Shown here piece after piece: positions 15,872 to 24,249 of a stretch of DNA of 64,000 nucleotides. The position numbers and the translations under genes are program-made. Below the pieces are notes generated by a model. It saw only the letters and a program-made list of their open reading frames with translations. It was not told the DNA's origin and did no database searches. How positions within the stretch are numbered: position 1 is the first letter of the stretch; every line of letters starts with the position of its first letter. Origin of the DNA: Salipiger sp. CCB-MM3 (GTDB lineage: Bacteria; Pseudomonadota; Alphaproteobacteria; Rhodobacterales; Rhodobacteraceae); assembly GCF_001687105.1 (NCBI RefSeq), contig NZ_CP014595.1, forward strand, positions 2,617,001 to 2,681,000, given 5' to 3'.

Positions 15872-17548
15872 ATGCTGAGCCAGCTAGCCATGCAGTGGCG
15901 CGAGACGCGCGCGCTGTGCAACCGGGGGTGGGACACGCTGCGGCACAAGGGGCCGGGTCAGATCACCTTCTGGATCATCGCTCTGTTCGTCGGCGCCGCC
16001 GCAGGCTTTGCCGCGCTGCTCTTTCGCCTCGCGATCCAACGGCTGCAGGCCTTCGTCTACGGCACCGAGGACGTCAACCTGCTGCATAGTTTCGCGCAGA
16101 GCCTGCCGTGGGTCTATGTGCTGCTGGTGCCGGTGGTCGGCGGCGCATTGGTCGGGTTGATTTTGCAGAAGTTTACCCCAGACGGGCGGGTGCGCAGCGT
16201 CTCTGACGTGATCGAGGGGGCGGCGCTCAACGACGGGCGGGTCGAGAAGAAGGCGGGCATCGCCTCGGCGCTCTGCTCGTGGATCACCCTCTCGACCGGC
16301 GGCTCGACGGGCCGCGAGGGCCCGGTGGTGCATATCGCCGCGATGATCGCCTCTTGGGTGTCGAACCTCTTGCGGGTCGACGGCATCACCGGGCGCGACC
16401 TTCTGGGCTGCGCCGTGGCGGCGGCGGTTTCGGCCAGTTTCAACGCGCCCATCGCCGGGGCGCTTTTCGGGCTTGAGGTGGTGCTGCGCCACTTTGCCCT
16501 GCACGCCTTTGCCCCGATCGTGGTGGCCAGCGCCGCGGGCACGGTGATCAACCGCCTCTATTTCGGCGATGTCACCGAGTTCGTGCTGCCCGGCACCACC
16601 ACGGTGCAATTTTACCTCGAACTGCCCGCCTTCTTCTTGATGGGCCTCGTCTGCGGGCTGGTGGCGGTGCTGATGATCAAGGCGCTGTTCTGGTCTGATG
16701 GCGTGGGCACGGCGATCCAGAAGCGCCTTGGCCTGCCGCATTGGCTGCGTCCGGCGGTGGCGGGGCTGATGCTGGGGGCGATCGCGATCTTCTACCCGCA
16801 TATCATCGGTGTCGGTTATGAGACCACGTCGCGCGCGCTGTCGGGGCAACTCACGCTCAGTCAGGCGATGATCTTCGCGGCGGTGAAAGTGGCGGCGGTC
16901 TCGATCACCATGGCCGGGCGCATGGGCGGCGGGGTGTTCTCGCCCTCGCTGATGCTGGGCGCGCTGACCGGGCTGGCCTTTGCGCATGTGGCCACCGGGC
17001 TGTTCCCCGAGCAAAGCTCGGTCTTCACGCTCTATGCGCTCGCGGGCATGGGGGCGGTGGCGGCGGCGGTGCTGGGCGCGCCGATCTCGACCACGCTGAT
17101 CGTGTTTGAATTGACCGGCGACTGGCAGACCGGGCTGGCGGTGATGATCTCTGTGTCGATGTCGACCGCGCTGGCCTCGCGCCTCGTGCATCGCAGCTTT
17201 TTCCTGTCGCAGCTTGAGCGGCGCAACGTGCATCTCGCCGCCGGGCCGCAGGCCTATCTGCTGGCGATGTTCCGGGTGCAGGGGGTGATGCGCAAACCCA
17301 ATGACGAGGGCGCTGCGGATGAGGAAGCCTGCCTGCGGATGATCGAGCAGGGGCTTTTCCTCAACGCGCAGGCGACGCTGGAGGCGGCGCTGCCGCTCTT
17401 CGACAAATCCGGCGTGGCCTATCTGCCGGTGGTCACCCGCAAGGGCCCCGACGACGCGCCGGTGCTGCAGGGCGCGCTGTTCCATGTGGACGCGCTAAAG
17501 GCTTACAACCGCGCTTTGGCCGCAACGGCGGCGGAAGAGCACAGCTGA
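15872..17548 (+). CDS. ClC-family chloride channel/antiporter
   Basis: A 558-residue membrane protein. Selectivity motifs of ClC proteins are visible: GGSTGREGPVVH (variant of GSGIP/GREGP), GRMGGGVFSPSLMLGALTG (GxFxP) and AGMGAVAAAVLGAPISTTLIVFELTGDW. The duplicated helical core spans about residues 25-445. A C-terminal cytosolic segment (about 475-545) resembles a single degenerate CBS-like regulatory domain (FLNAQATLEAALPLFDKSGVAYLPVV). The usual transporter glutamate is in GREGP; whether it is a channel or H+/Cl- exchanger cannot be decided. It is convergent with ohr. Confidence 0.88.
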   Translation: MLSQLAMQWRETRALCNRGWDTLRHKGPGQITFWIIALFVGAAAGFAALLFRLAIQRLQAFVYGTEDVNLLHSFAQSLPWVYVLLVPVVGGALVGLILQKFTPDGRVRSVSDVIEGAALNDGRVEKKAGIASALCSWITLSTGGSTGREGPVVHIAAMIASWVSNLLRVDGITGRDLLGCAVAAAVSASFNAPIAGALFGLEVVLRHFALHAFAPIVVASAAGTVINRLYFGDVTEFVLPGTTTVQFYLELPAFFLMGLVCGLVAVLMIKALFWSDGVGTAIQKRLGLPHWLRPAVAGLMLGAIAIFYPHIIGVGYETTSRALSGQLTLSQAMIFAAVKVAAVSITMAGRMGGGVFSPSLMLGALTGLAFAHVATGLFPEQSSVFTLYALAGMGAVAAAVLGAPISTTLIVFELTGDWQTGLAVMISVSMSTALASRLVHRSFFLSQLERRNVHLAAGPQAYLLAMFRVQGVMRKPNDEGAADEEACLRMIEQGLFLNAQATLEAALPLFDKSGVAYLPVVTRKGPDDAPVLQGALFHVDALKAYNRALAATAAEEHS

Positions 17549-17555
17549 GGCCTTT

Positions 17556-17587
17556 GCCCCGGCCCGCACGCGGTGGCCGGGGGCTTT
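17556..17587. terminator. GC-rich hairpin between clc and ohr
   Basis: GCCCCGGCC (17556-17564) pairs with GGCCGGGG (17575-17582) in the 52-base gap between two convergent genes, followed by CTTTG. The T run is short, so termination efficiency is uncertain. Confidence 0.5.
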
Positions 17588-17600
17588 GCACGTCAGCGCA

Positions 17601-18029
17601 TCAGGCCAGTTCGAGCGTCACCTCGATATTGCCGCGGGTGGCGTCGGAATAGGGGCAGACCTCATGCGCGCGCTTGAGGATCGTCTCGGCGGTCTCACGC
17701 TCCAGCCCCGGCATCTTGGCGATCAGTTTCACCACAAGCTCGAAACCGCCGCTCTCCTTGGCACCGATGGCCACTTCGGCGTCCACCGTCGCCTCGGCGG
17801 GCACGGTGCCCAGCTGTTCGGTCTGCGCGACAAAGCGCATCGCGCTGAGGAAACAGGCGGCATAGCCCATAGCAAACAGCTCTTCGGGGTTGTGGCCCTT
17901 GCCCGCGCCGCCGAGTTCCTTGGGCGCGTTCATCGTCACGGTCAGCAGGCCCGAGGTCAGCTTGGTGATGCCGTCGCGGCCATTGCCCGATGCCTGCGCC
18001 TGCGTGCGATACTTGATGTCGAGTGCCAT
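17601..18029 (-). CDS. ohr: organic hydroperoxide resistance protein Ohr
   Basis: A 142-residue OsmC-superfamily thiol peroxidase. The two catalytic cysteines are C59 (GYAACFLSAM) and C125 (AHEVCPYSDAT), and the N-terminal GHNPEELFAMGYAACF block is diagnostic for Ohr rather than OsmC. Ohr reduces fatty-acid and other organic hydroperoxides with lipoylated proteins as electron donors. The divergent ohrR gene and palindromic operators in the 103-base shared promoter region confirm the assignment and point to repression relieved by peroxide. Confidence 0.95.
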   Translation of the reverse strand: MALDIKYRTQAQASGNGRDGITKLTSGLLTVTMNAPKELGGAGKGHNPEELFAMGYAACFLSAMRFVAQTEQLGTVPAEATVDAEVAIGAKESGGFELVVKLIAKMPGLERETAETILKRAHEVCPYSDATRGNIEVTLELA

Positions 18030-18053
18030 GGAAGAATCCTTTGTGAGCGATTA

Positions 18054-18067
18054 TATCGTGCACGATA
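18054..18067. promoter_or_regulatory. probable OhrR operator (ohr-proximal)
   Basis: TATCGTGCACGATA is a perfect 14-base palindrome 25 bases upstream of the ohr start codon in the ohr-ohrR intergenic region. It is the best candidate for OhrR binding over the ohr promoter. Confidence 0.65.
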
Positions 18068-18107
18068 GATATGCGCGGCGCTGGATAAGTCAATCGCTTG
18101 AGAAAGG

Positions 18108-18119
18108 ATCGCGCGCGAT
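18108..18119. promoter_or_regulatory. second palindrome near the ohrR start
   Basis: ATCGCGCGCGAT is a perfect 12-base palindrome ending 13 bases before the ohrR ATG. Together with TATCGTGCACGATA it gives the shared promoter two candidate operators; autoregulation of ohrR is the likely use. Alternating GC makes chance palindromes more likely, so confidence is modest. Confidence 0.4.
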
Positions 18120-18132
18120 TTATATCTTGGGC

Positions 18133-18561
18133 ATGACACTCGCCCCCCAAGACATGGTCTGTTTCTCGCTCTATTCCGCCGTGCATGCGCTGCAGCAGGC
18201 GTATCGCCCGCATTTGGAAAAGCTTGGGCTGACCTACCCGCAGTTTCTGGTGATGAGCGCGCTCTGGGCCGCCGAGGAGCCGCCGACCGTGGGCCTGCTG
18301 TCGCGGCAGCTGCAATTGGAATCGAGCACGCTGACACCGCTGCTGAAGCGGCTCGAGGGCATGGGGCTGGTCAGCCGCCGCCGCGACGAAAAGGACGAAC
18401 GGCAGGTGCGCATCAGCCTCACCGAGCAGGGCGCGGCGATGGAGGCGCGCACCGCGCATATCGCGGGCTGCATCTCGGAGCAGTCGGGCATGAGCGTCGA
18501 CGAGCTTTTGGCGCTGCGCGATCAGGTGAGCCGGCTGCGGGACAATCTGCGCGGGGCGTGA
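18133..18561 (+). CDS. ohrR: MarR-family peroxide-sensing repressor OhrR
   Basis: A 142-residue winged-helix regulator. The N-terminal peroxidatic cysteine C10 sits in VCFSLYSA, the conserved OhrR position. The recognition region is LSRQLQLESSTLTPLLKRLE, and the wing SRRRDEKDERQVRISLTEQG. A second cysteine C113 (HIAGCISEQ) makes it a candidate 2-Cys OhrR that forms an intersubunit disulfide when oxidised. The ATG at 18133 is chosen because C10 then falls in the usual place; longer frames run through the operator region. Divergent from ohr. Confidence 0.93.
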   Translation: MTLAPQDMVCFSLYSAVHALQQAYRPHLEKLGLTYPQFLVMSALWAAEEPPTVGLLSRQLQLESSTLTPLLKRLEGMGLVSRRRDEKDERQVRISLTEQGAAMEARTAHIAGCISEQSGMSVDELLALRDQVSRLRDNLRGA

Positions 18562-18592
18562 AGCGCCTTCAAAGGGCAGGGCGCATACCGAA

Positions 18593-18619
18593 AAAGCCGG
18601 CCCCAAGGGGACCGGCTTT
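18593..18619. terminator. hairpin between ohrR and the DUF427 gene
   Basis: AAAGCCGG (18593-18600) pairs with CCGGCTTT (18612-18619) around CCCCAAGGGGA, between convergent genes. Flanking A and T residues on both sides suit bidirectional termination. Confidence 0.75.
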
Positions 18620-18693
18620 CATGTTTTCGGGGCGGGGCTTTCGAGGCAGGGCTTTTCGAGCAAGCGCGATGCCCGCCGGTCCAGACGCCTAAT

Positions 18694-19041
18694 TTAGACC
18701 TGTTCGACAGCCACACCGTCCTGCAGATCGAACGCGAGATAGCCCTTGATCTGCGAGGCTTCCGGCTTGGGATCGGTGTAGGAAAACACCGCATTGTCGT
18801 AGCTGCGGCTCTTCGAGGCGATATGGAAGTGCTCCGCGTCGCCAAGGGCGGCGCTGGTGCTGCGGTATCCGCTGGGCTCGAGGAAGGCCATGGCCACATC
18901 CTCGCGCGGGAAGTAGATGGTCTGGGGCTTGTCGCCCTCGGTCAGTTCGAGCGCGCGGCTGCTCTCGCCCAGAACGGCGCCCCCAGCGCGAATGACCCAA
19001 GTGCCCGTGGCCGGGCGCACGGCAATCTGTTTCAACATCAT
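18694..19041 (-). CDS. DUF427 domain protein
   Basis: A 115-residue single-domain protein. Matches to DUF427 are VIRAGGAVLGESSRALELTEGDKPQTIYFPREDVAMAFLEPS at the N-terminal half and FSYTDPKPEASQIKGYLAFD at the C-terminal half. DUF427 proteins are small beta-rich cytosolic proteins of unknown biochemical role. Two consecutive ATG codons (19041 and 19038) could start it. Its minus-strand neighbour upstream is the Xaa-Pro aminopeptidase gene, whose 3' end is 53 bases away. Confidence 0.8.
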   Translation of the reverse strand: MMLKQIAVRPATGTWVIRAGGAVLGESSRALELTEGDKPQTIYFPREDVAMAFLEPSGYRSTSAALGDAEHFHIASKSRSYDNAVFSYTDPKPEASQIKGYLAFDLQDGVAVEQV

Positions 19042-19094
19042 GTCTCTCCCGTTATCCGCCCATCATATACCAACGCCAGTGCGACAGTCCTGTG

Positions 19095-20873
19095 TCAAAG
19101 CGGCGCGCAGGCCGCTTCGAGCCAGTCCCGCACGGCGCCTGTGACAAGCGGAGCGATGCGTTCGAAAACCTCGGTGTGATAGGCGTTGAGCCAATCGCGT
19201 TCCGCGGCGGTCAGCAATCCCGTCTCGATCAGACGCCGGTCGATCGGCACCCAAGTCAGCGTTTCGAAGCGCAGCATAGAGGCCACGCTCTGGCCGGGAA
19301 GGGGGGATGCGGGTTCCACCGCGATGAGGTTCTCGATGCGGATACCATAACTTCCTTCCCGATAGAAGCCCGGCTCGTTGGAAAGGATCATTCCCGGCTC
19401 CAGCGGCACGGTGCCGGTGCGCGCGATGCGCTGCGGCCCTTCGTGCACCGACAGGTACGAGCCGACACCGTGCCCGGTGCCATGGCCGTAATCGAGCCCC
19501 GCTTCCCACAGGTGCATCCGCGCCAGAGCGTCGATGTCCCGCCCGGCCAGCCCCTTTGGGAAGCGCAGCCGCGACAGGCCGATCATCCCCTTGAGCACGC
19601 GGGTGAAGGCGGCGCGTTCCTCGTCGCCCACGGTGCCGATGGCCATAGTGCGGGTGATGTCGGTGGTGCCATCCACATATTGCCCGCCGCTGTCGATCAG
19701 CAGCAGCTCGCCCGCCTCGACGGTGCGGTTGGTCTCTTCGGTGACCCGGTAGTGCACGATGGCGCCATTGGGCCCGGCGCCCGAGATGGTCTCGAACGAG
19801 ATGTCGCGCAGCGCGTTGGTGGCGCGGCGTTCCTCTTCGAGGGCTTTGACCGCGTCGATCTCGGTAAACGTGCCGGGGGTCTGGCTGTCGACCCAATGCA
19901 GAAAGCGCACCATGGCCGCGCCGTCGCGCAGATGCGCCTCGCGGGCGCCCTGCAGTTCTGCGGGGTTCTTGCGCGCCTTAGGCAGCAGGCAGGGATCGGC
20001 GGCCTCGATGATCTCGCGGCCCTCGAGCGCGTCCAGCACCGCAACCGGGCAGCTGGCCGGGTCGATCTGTACCGGGCCTTCCAGCGCCGCCAGCGCGGCG
20101 GCAAAGGTTTCGGGCGCCTGCACCTCCACCTTGGGGCCGAAGTGATCGCCCAGCCCGCTAAGCTTCTGCGCTGCCATGAAGAGCGTCACGCGCCCGCCCG
20201 TATGCAAGATCGCAAATCCATGCGGCACCGGGTTGCGCGCCACGTCCGAGCCGCGGATGTTGAGCAGCCACGCGAGACTGTCGGGCAGGGTGAGGACGCA
20301 GGCCGCCGCCTTGCCGAGACCTGCCGCCAGCCGGGCGATCTTGTCCTCATGCGCCTCGCCCGCCAGATCGACGGGCTGGGCAAAGACCGCACCCATGGGC
20401 GGCTCGGGCTGGTCGGCCCAGACCCGGTCCACAAGATTGTCGCAGCGGCGCAGGGTCACTGTGCCCAGACCGCGCTCCAGCGCGCGCATCTGATCGACCG
20501 AGAAGAGCCACGGATCGATCCCGACTCTGCCCCCCTCGGGCAGCGCCTCGGCGATCCATTCTGCAAGGCCGACCTCGGGCCAGTCCACCGGGGTGAACTC
20601 CGCCGCGACCTGCGCCTTGACCTGCACGCGGTAGCGCCCGTCGACAAAGACACCGGCCTTCTCCAGCAGCGCCGCGCAATAGCCGGCCGATCCGGTGAAG
20701 CCGGTGAGCCAGGCCAGCCGGTCGTCATGCGGCGCGACATATTCGCCCTGATGCGCATCGGCGCGCGGCACCAGAAAGCCGCTGAGACCTTCCTTGGCCA
20801 GTTCGCTGCGCAGCGCCGCCAGCCGCGGCGGACCCTGCTCGGGGGATGCGCTCTGCTCGAAAGTCTGGAACAT
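19095..20873 (-). CDS. Xaa-Pro aminopeptidase (M24B family)
   Basis: A 592-residue two-metal peptidase that removes N-terminal residues preceding proline. Two creatinase-like N-terminal domains (LVPRADAHQGEYVAPHDDRLAWLTGFTGSAG) precede the pita-bread catalytic domain. Metal and catalytic residues are visible in LLLIDSGGQYVDGTTDITRT, GHGTGHGVGSYLSVHEGP, LSNEPGFY and GIRIENL. Length matches the eukaryote-like APP1 class rather than the shorter PepP. The ATG at 20873 begins the conserved domain; upstream codons run into a repeat-rich region. It is cytoplasmic (no signal). Confidence 0.92.
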   Translation of the reverse strand: MFQTFEQSASPEQGPPRLAALRSELAKEGLSGFLVPRADAHQGEYVAPHDDRLAWLTGFTGSAGYCAALLEKAGVFVDGRYRVQVKAQVAAEFTPVDWPEVGLAEWIAEALPEGGRVGIDPWLFSVDQMRALERGLGTVTLRRCDNLVDRVWADQPEPPMGAVFAQPVDLAGEAHEDKIARLAAGLGKAAACVLTLPDSLAWLLNIRGSDVARNPVPHGFAILHTGGRVTLFMAAQKLSGLGDHFGPKVEVQAPETFAAALAALEGPVQIDPASCPVAVLDALEGREIIEAADPCLLPKARKNPAELQGAREAHLRDGAAMVRFLHWVDSQTPGTFTEIDAVKALEEERRATNALRDISFETISGAGPNGAIVHYRVTEETNRTVEAGELLLIDSGGQYVDGTTDITRTMAIGTVGDEERAAFTRVLKGMIGLSRLRFPKGLAGRDIDALARMHLWEAGLDYGHGTGHGVGSYLSVHEGPQRIARTGTVPLEPGMILSNEPGFYREGSYGIRIENLIAVEPASPLPGQSVASMLRFETLTWVPIDRRLIETGLLTAAERDWLNAYHTEVFERIAPLVTGAVRDWLEAACAPL

Positions 20874-20980
20874 GCGGCGGTCTCCTGAAGTCTTGTGCGG
20901 AAAAGAAATGAGGGGCGCTGCCCCTGTCGTCATCGCGCTTGCGCCGATGGCGCAAAATGGGGCGCCTGCCGGCCAATTCA

Positions 20981-21050
20981 CCCCGGGATATTTATCCCAA
21001 GAGGAAGCCGTGGGCGGTCCTGCCTTCCTCTTGGTGTAAATATCCCGGGG
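20981..21050. repeat. dispersed palindromic repeat, full copy (downstream of cobT)
   Basis: A 70-base inverted repeat. CCCCGGGATATTTA (20981-20994) pairs with TAAATATCCCGGGG (21037-21050), and CAAGAGGAAG (20998-21007) pairs with CTTCCTCTTG (21024-21033). The right arm recurs almost identically at 24167-24194. It lies between the cobT stop and the aminopeptidase start and may act as a terminator or RNA-stabilising hairpin. No ORF is present in the surrounding 213 bases. Confidence 0.8.
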
Positions 21051-21086
21051 AGCCCGAGGGGCTGGCCCCTCGGCCTTGGTACGGGC

Positions 21087-22964
21087 TCAGCCCGCGCGCT
21101 TGATGCCCATGACGCGCGCCCGGGCGCGCGGGTCGGAATCGAAGAGCGCAGCAAGCTGTTCGGTCATCGCGCCGGCCAGTTGTTCGACATCGGTGATGGT
21201 CACCGCGCGCTCGTAATAGCGCGTCACGTCGTGGCCGATGCCGATGGCCAGCAGCTCGACCTGCTTCTTGCGCTCGACCATGGCGATCACGTCGCGCAGG
21301 TGCTTCTCGAGGTAATTGGCCGGGTTCACCGAGAGCGTGGAATCATCCACCGGGGCACCGTCGGAGATCACCATGAGGATCTTGCGGGCCTCGGGGCGGT
21401 GCGCCATGCGGCGGTGCGCCCATTCCAGCGCCTCGCCGTCGATGTTCTCTTTCAGCAGGCCTTCTTTCATCATCAGCCCGAGGTTGTCGCGCACCCGGCG
21501 CCACGGGGCGTCGGCGCTCTTGTAGATGATATGGCGCAGGTCGTTGAGGCGTCCGGGCTGCTGCTCGCGGCCTTCGTTCAGCCATTTCTCGCGCGCCAGC
21601 CCGCCCTTCCACGCACGGGTGGTAAAGCCGAGGATCTCGACCTTGACGTTGCAGCGCTCCAGCGTGCGCGCCAGCACGTCGGCGCAGATCGCGGCGATGG
21701 AGATCGGGCGTCCGCGCATCGAGCCCGAGTTGTCGAGTAGCAGTGTCACCACCGTGTCGCGGAACTCCATGTCCTTCTCGACCTTAAACGACAGCGGCGT
21801 GGTCGGGTTGGCGACGACGCGGGCGAGGCGGCCCGCATCCAGCACGCCCTCTTCCTTGTCGAACTCCCACGAGCGGTTCTGCTGCGCCTGCAGGCGGCGC
21901 TGCAGCTTGTTGGCCAGCCGCGAGACCGCGCCTTTCAGCGGCTCGAGCTGCTGATCGAGATAGGCGCGCAGCCGTTCCAGCTCCTGCGCCTCGGCCAGTT
22001 CCTCGGCGGGGATTTCCTCGTCGTGGGTGGAATCAAAGACCTTATACTCGGGGTCGGCCTCGGAGACGGGCGCCGGGGCGGGCGGCTCCATCGGGGCTTC
22101 GCCCTCGGGCATCTCGGCTTCTTCGCCAAGTTCCTGATCGGCCATCTCGTCGGCGGACACCTGAGCTTGGCTCTGGTCCTGCGTCTGTTCCTGCGACTGT
22201 TCGGGCGAGGCTTCGGCCTCGTCGTCGTCCTGATCGTCCTGACCGGTGCTGTCGGGCTGCTGCTCTTCGTCCGAGCCGGGATCGGCCTCGTCCTCAGCCT
22301 CATCGTCGAGCTGATCGGGGTCCTCGCCCAGCTGATCGCCATAGCCGAGATCGGTGATCACCCGGCGGGCGAACCGGGCAAAGGCGGCCTGATCCGACAG
22401 CGTCTCCTGCAGGTCTTCGAGCGTGCCGCCGGCCTGTTCCTCGATAAAGCCGCGCCACAGTTCCATGACGTGGGCGGCATCTTTCGGCAGGTCGCGCCCG
22501 GTGGCGAGATGGCGGATGAGATAGCCCGCGGCGACCGGCAGCGGCGCCTCCGAGGCTTGGGTGATCTGGCCATAGCCGCGGCGCGCCGCCTCATGGCCGA
22601 TCTTGGCGTCGATATTGCCCGCAGTGCCGGGCATGTCGCGCGCGCCCATCGCCTCGCAGCGGGCGGTTTCCATCGCCTCGTAAAGCTCGCGCGCGATGTC
22701 GCCCGGCGGGGCATAGCGGGCGTGGGTCGCGCCATCGTGGTAGCGCCGGTAGAGCGCCAGCGCGTCGGCGGTGCCGCGTGCCAGCAGCACCTCGTCCCGG
22801 CTCATCCGGCGCGACACCTGCGGCAGGCGCATGATGTCGCCGGAGACGCCCGAAGGGTCGACGGAATAGTTCACCGAAAGCTCGGGGTCGTCGGCCATGA
22901 CCTTGGTGGCCTCGGCCAGCGCCTTCTTGAACGGATCTGCGGGGTTGTCGGTGTCGCGTGCCAT
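21087..22964 (-). CDS. cobT: cobaltochelatase subunit CobT
   Basis: A 625-residue subunit of the CobNST complex, which inserts Co2+ into hydrogenobyrinic acid a,c-diamide in aerobic cobalamin synthesis. The N-terminal CobT domain is followed by a very acidic region ([17 protein letters not shown]) and a C-terminal von Willebrand A domain with the MIDAS motif DNSGSM and TRAWKGG. CobT forms a chaperone-like ring with the AAA+ ATPase CobS, encoded upstream on the same strand but separated by two unrelated-looking genes. The ATG at 22964 starts the conserved [18 protein letters not shown]. Confidence 0.95.
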   Translation of the reverse strand: MARDTDNPADPFKKALAEATKVMADDPELSVNYSVDPSGVSGDIMRLPQVSRRMSRDEVLLARGTADALALYRRYHDGATHARYAPPGDIARELYEAMETARCEAMGARDMPGTAGNIDAKIGHEAARRGYGQITQASEAPLPVAAGYLIRHLATGRDLPKDAAHVMELWRGFIEEQAGGTLEDLQETLSDQAAFARFARRVITDLGYGDQLGEDPDQLDDEAEDEADPGSDEEQQPDSTGQDDQDDDEAEASPEQSQEQTQDQSQAQVSADEMADQELGEEAEMPEGEAPMEPPAPAPVSEADPEYKVFDSTHDEEIPAEELAEAQELERLRAYLDQQLEPLKGAVSRLANKLQRRLQAQQNRSWEFDKEEGVLDAGRLARVVANPTTPLSFKVEKDMEFRDTVVTLLLDNSGSMRGRPISIAAICADVLARTLERCNVKVEILGFTTRAWKGGLAREKWLNEGREQQPGRLNDLRHIIYKSADAPWRRVRDNLGLMMKEGLLKENIDGEALEWAHRRMAHRPEARKILMVISDGAPVDDSTLSVNPANYLEKHLRDVIAMVERKKQVELLAIGIGHDVTRYYERAVTITDVEQLAGAMTEQLAALFDSDPRARARVMGIKRAG

Positions 22965-23053
22965 GGGCACAGGTTTCGCGCCGGAGCGGGGAATTGGCAA
23001 GAGGGAAGGCGCGCGGAGCGCGCATCTTTCGCGCGCGCCCCGCAGCCGGAGGG

Positions 23054-23419
23054 TCAGCTGCCGCCCTGCAGCCCGGCACAGGCGGCGGCGCGGCGCTCGA
23101 AAAGCGCGGCGCTTTGCTGATCGCCCTTCAGCACCGAACGATAGAGCAGCCGCGCATCGGGCAGATCTTCGACGATGACCTCGCGCAATGTGCTGCGCGA
23201 CAGACCCGCCGCGCGCGCCTGCGCCGCGAAGTCTCCGGCAAGCGCTTCGGTGGCCGGTGCAGTGCCGGCAAAGGCCGGATGGTCGCTGGCCTCCAGTGCA
23301 GCGCCCTGCCAGAGCGCGGCGCAGCGGGCGGCCGCCTCGCCTTGGGCCAGCGCGCCGGTGGACGGCTGGGCGAGGGCAGGGGCGGCACTCAGCAACAGAA
23401 TCGCAAGGATAGGTTTCAC
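23054..23419 (-). CDS. small secreted protein with two cysteines, unknown function
   Basis: A 121-residue protein starting at GTG 23419, overlapping the racemase-like stop by four bases. Residues 1-17 form a Sec signal peptide ([17 protein letters not shown]), so it is periplasmic. The mature part is Ala-rich and helical with cysteines at 33 and 114 that could pair. I recognise no domain. Translational coupling to the racemase-like gene and the 89-base gap to cobT suggest one transcript. Confidence 0.7.
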   Translation of the reverse strand: MKPILAILLLSAAPALAQPSTGALAQGEAAARCAALWQGAALEASDHPAFAGTAPATEALAGDFAAQARAAGLSRSTLREVIVEDLPDARLLYRSVLKGDQQSAALFERRAAACAGLQGGS

Positions 23420-24111
23420 AGCACGTCCCTCCCGGTGGCGAGGCGGGCGAGCAGATCCACATGCACGTCGAGCGCATCGATCACCCGGTAGCCCGGATCA
23501 CGCGTGCCGTCGAAGGCGAGCCCAAGATCGGTGCCCGCCAGAACGATGGCTTCGGCCCCCTGTTCCACGACCATGCGGCGGCCCGCGTCGAAAAACAGCT
23601 GCCGGTCGGCCTCGCTGCAACGCCCCATCACGGCCATGTCCTGATAGCGCTGGCCGAGCGTCTCGGTTTCGGCGTCCAGCGCCACCGCCTCGGTGCGCGT
23701 GAGCTGACCGTAGAGCCGGGTGCGCATCACCACACGCGTGCCCAGAAGCCCGACGCGGGAAAGCCCCTCGGCGGCAAAGAACGCGTCCAGCGGCGCCACG
23801 GCAGAGACCAGCGGCAGCGGCGACAGCGCCCGCGTCTCGTCAAAGCAGAAATGCCCGCCGAGCGAGGTGATCGCGGCGCAATCGCAGCCAGCGTCCGCCA
23901 GCCGCCCCAGCAGCCGCGCATAGCTGTGTGCCTGCGCAGCGCGATCGTCGGCGAGATTGTTGCGGATCAGTTCCGACACATCCGCATGCACGATGGTCAA
24001 TTCCAGCGGCTCGCCCATAGCGGCGACGGCGGCGGTCAGCCGCTGATAATAGACCAGCGTGGCGGCCACGCCGATGCCGCCGATCAGCCCGATATGCAGA
24101 GGTTTCCCCAT
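23416..24111 (-). CDS. aspartate/glutamate racemase-fold protein lacking both catalytic cysteines
   Basis: A 231-residue protein with the Asp/Glu racemase architecture: [19 protein letters not shown] at the N-terminus, [11 protein letters not shown], and a pseudo-duplicated half with [11 protein letters not shown]. In active enzymes two cysteines occur in CNTxH and GCTE motifs. The corresponding segments here are ITSLGGHF (S83 in place of Cys; C89 is nearby) and LAGTDLG (G193 in place of Cys). It may be inactive, use other residues, or be a related isomerase or decarboxylase. It lies between cobS and the secreted small protein. Confidence 0.75.
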   Translation of the reverse strand: MGKPLHIGLIGGIGVAATLVYYQRLTAAVAAMGEPLELTIVHADVSELIRNNLADDRAAQAHSYARLLGRLADAGCDCAAITSLGGHFCFDETRALSPLPLVSAVAPLDAFFAAEGLSRVGLLGTRVVMRTRLYGQLTRTEAVALDAETETLGQRYQDMAVMGRCSEADRQLFFDAGRRMVVEQGAEAIVLAGTDLGLAFDGTRDPGYRVIDALDVHVDLLARLATGRDVL

Positions 24112-24132
24112 GTTCTCCTCCCCTCGTCAAAA

Positions 24133-24160
24133 GGGCGCGGACCGAGATCGATCCGCGCCC
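24133..24160. terminator. hairpin downstream of cobS
   Basis: GGGCGCGGA (24133-24141) pairs perfectly with TCCGCGCCC (24152-24160), 10-base loop, in the cobS-racemase gap. On the minus strand it is followed by CTTTTGA, a modest T run, so it could reduce read-through from cobS into the racemase-like gene. Two smaller hairpins (GTCCGC/GCGGAC and GGGGGC/GCCCCC) lie at 24197-24227. Confidence 0.5.
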
Positions 24161-24166
24161 CTGAAA

Positions 24167-24194
24167 CTTCCTCTTGGCTCAAATATCCCGGGGG
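24167..24194. repeat. dispersed repeat, half copy (downstream of cobS)
   Basis: CTTCCTCTTGGCTCAAATAT then CCCGGGGG is nearly identical to the right arm of the palindrome at 20981-21050 (CTTCCTCTTGGTGTAAATAT then CCCGGGG). Like that copy, it lies just downstream of a minus-strand cob gene. Confidence 0.75.
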
Positions 24195-24249
24195 AGTCCG
24201 CGCAGCGGACGGGGGCAGAGCCCCCGCTCTCCGGGATCGTCGCCCGGCC

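Noticed and set aside
15884..17485. 533-codon minus-strand frame opposite the ClC gene
   Set aside because: Antisense shadow with Arg/His/Gln-rich composition and no domain; the plus-strand ClC motifs are complete.
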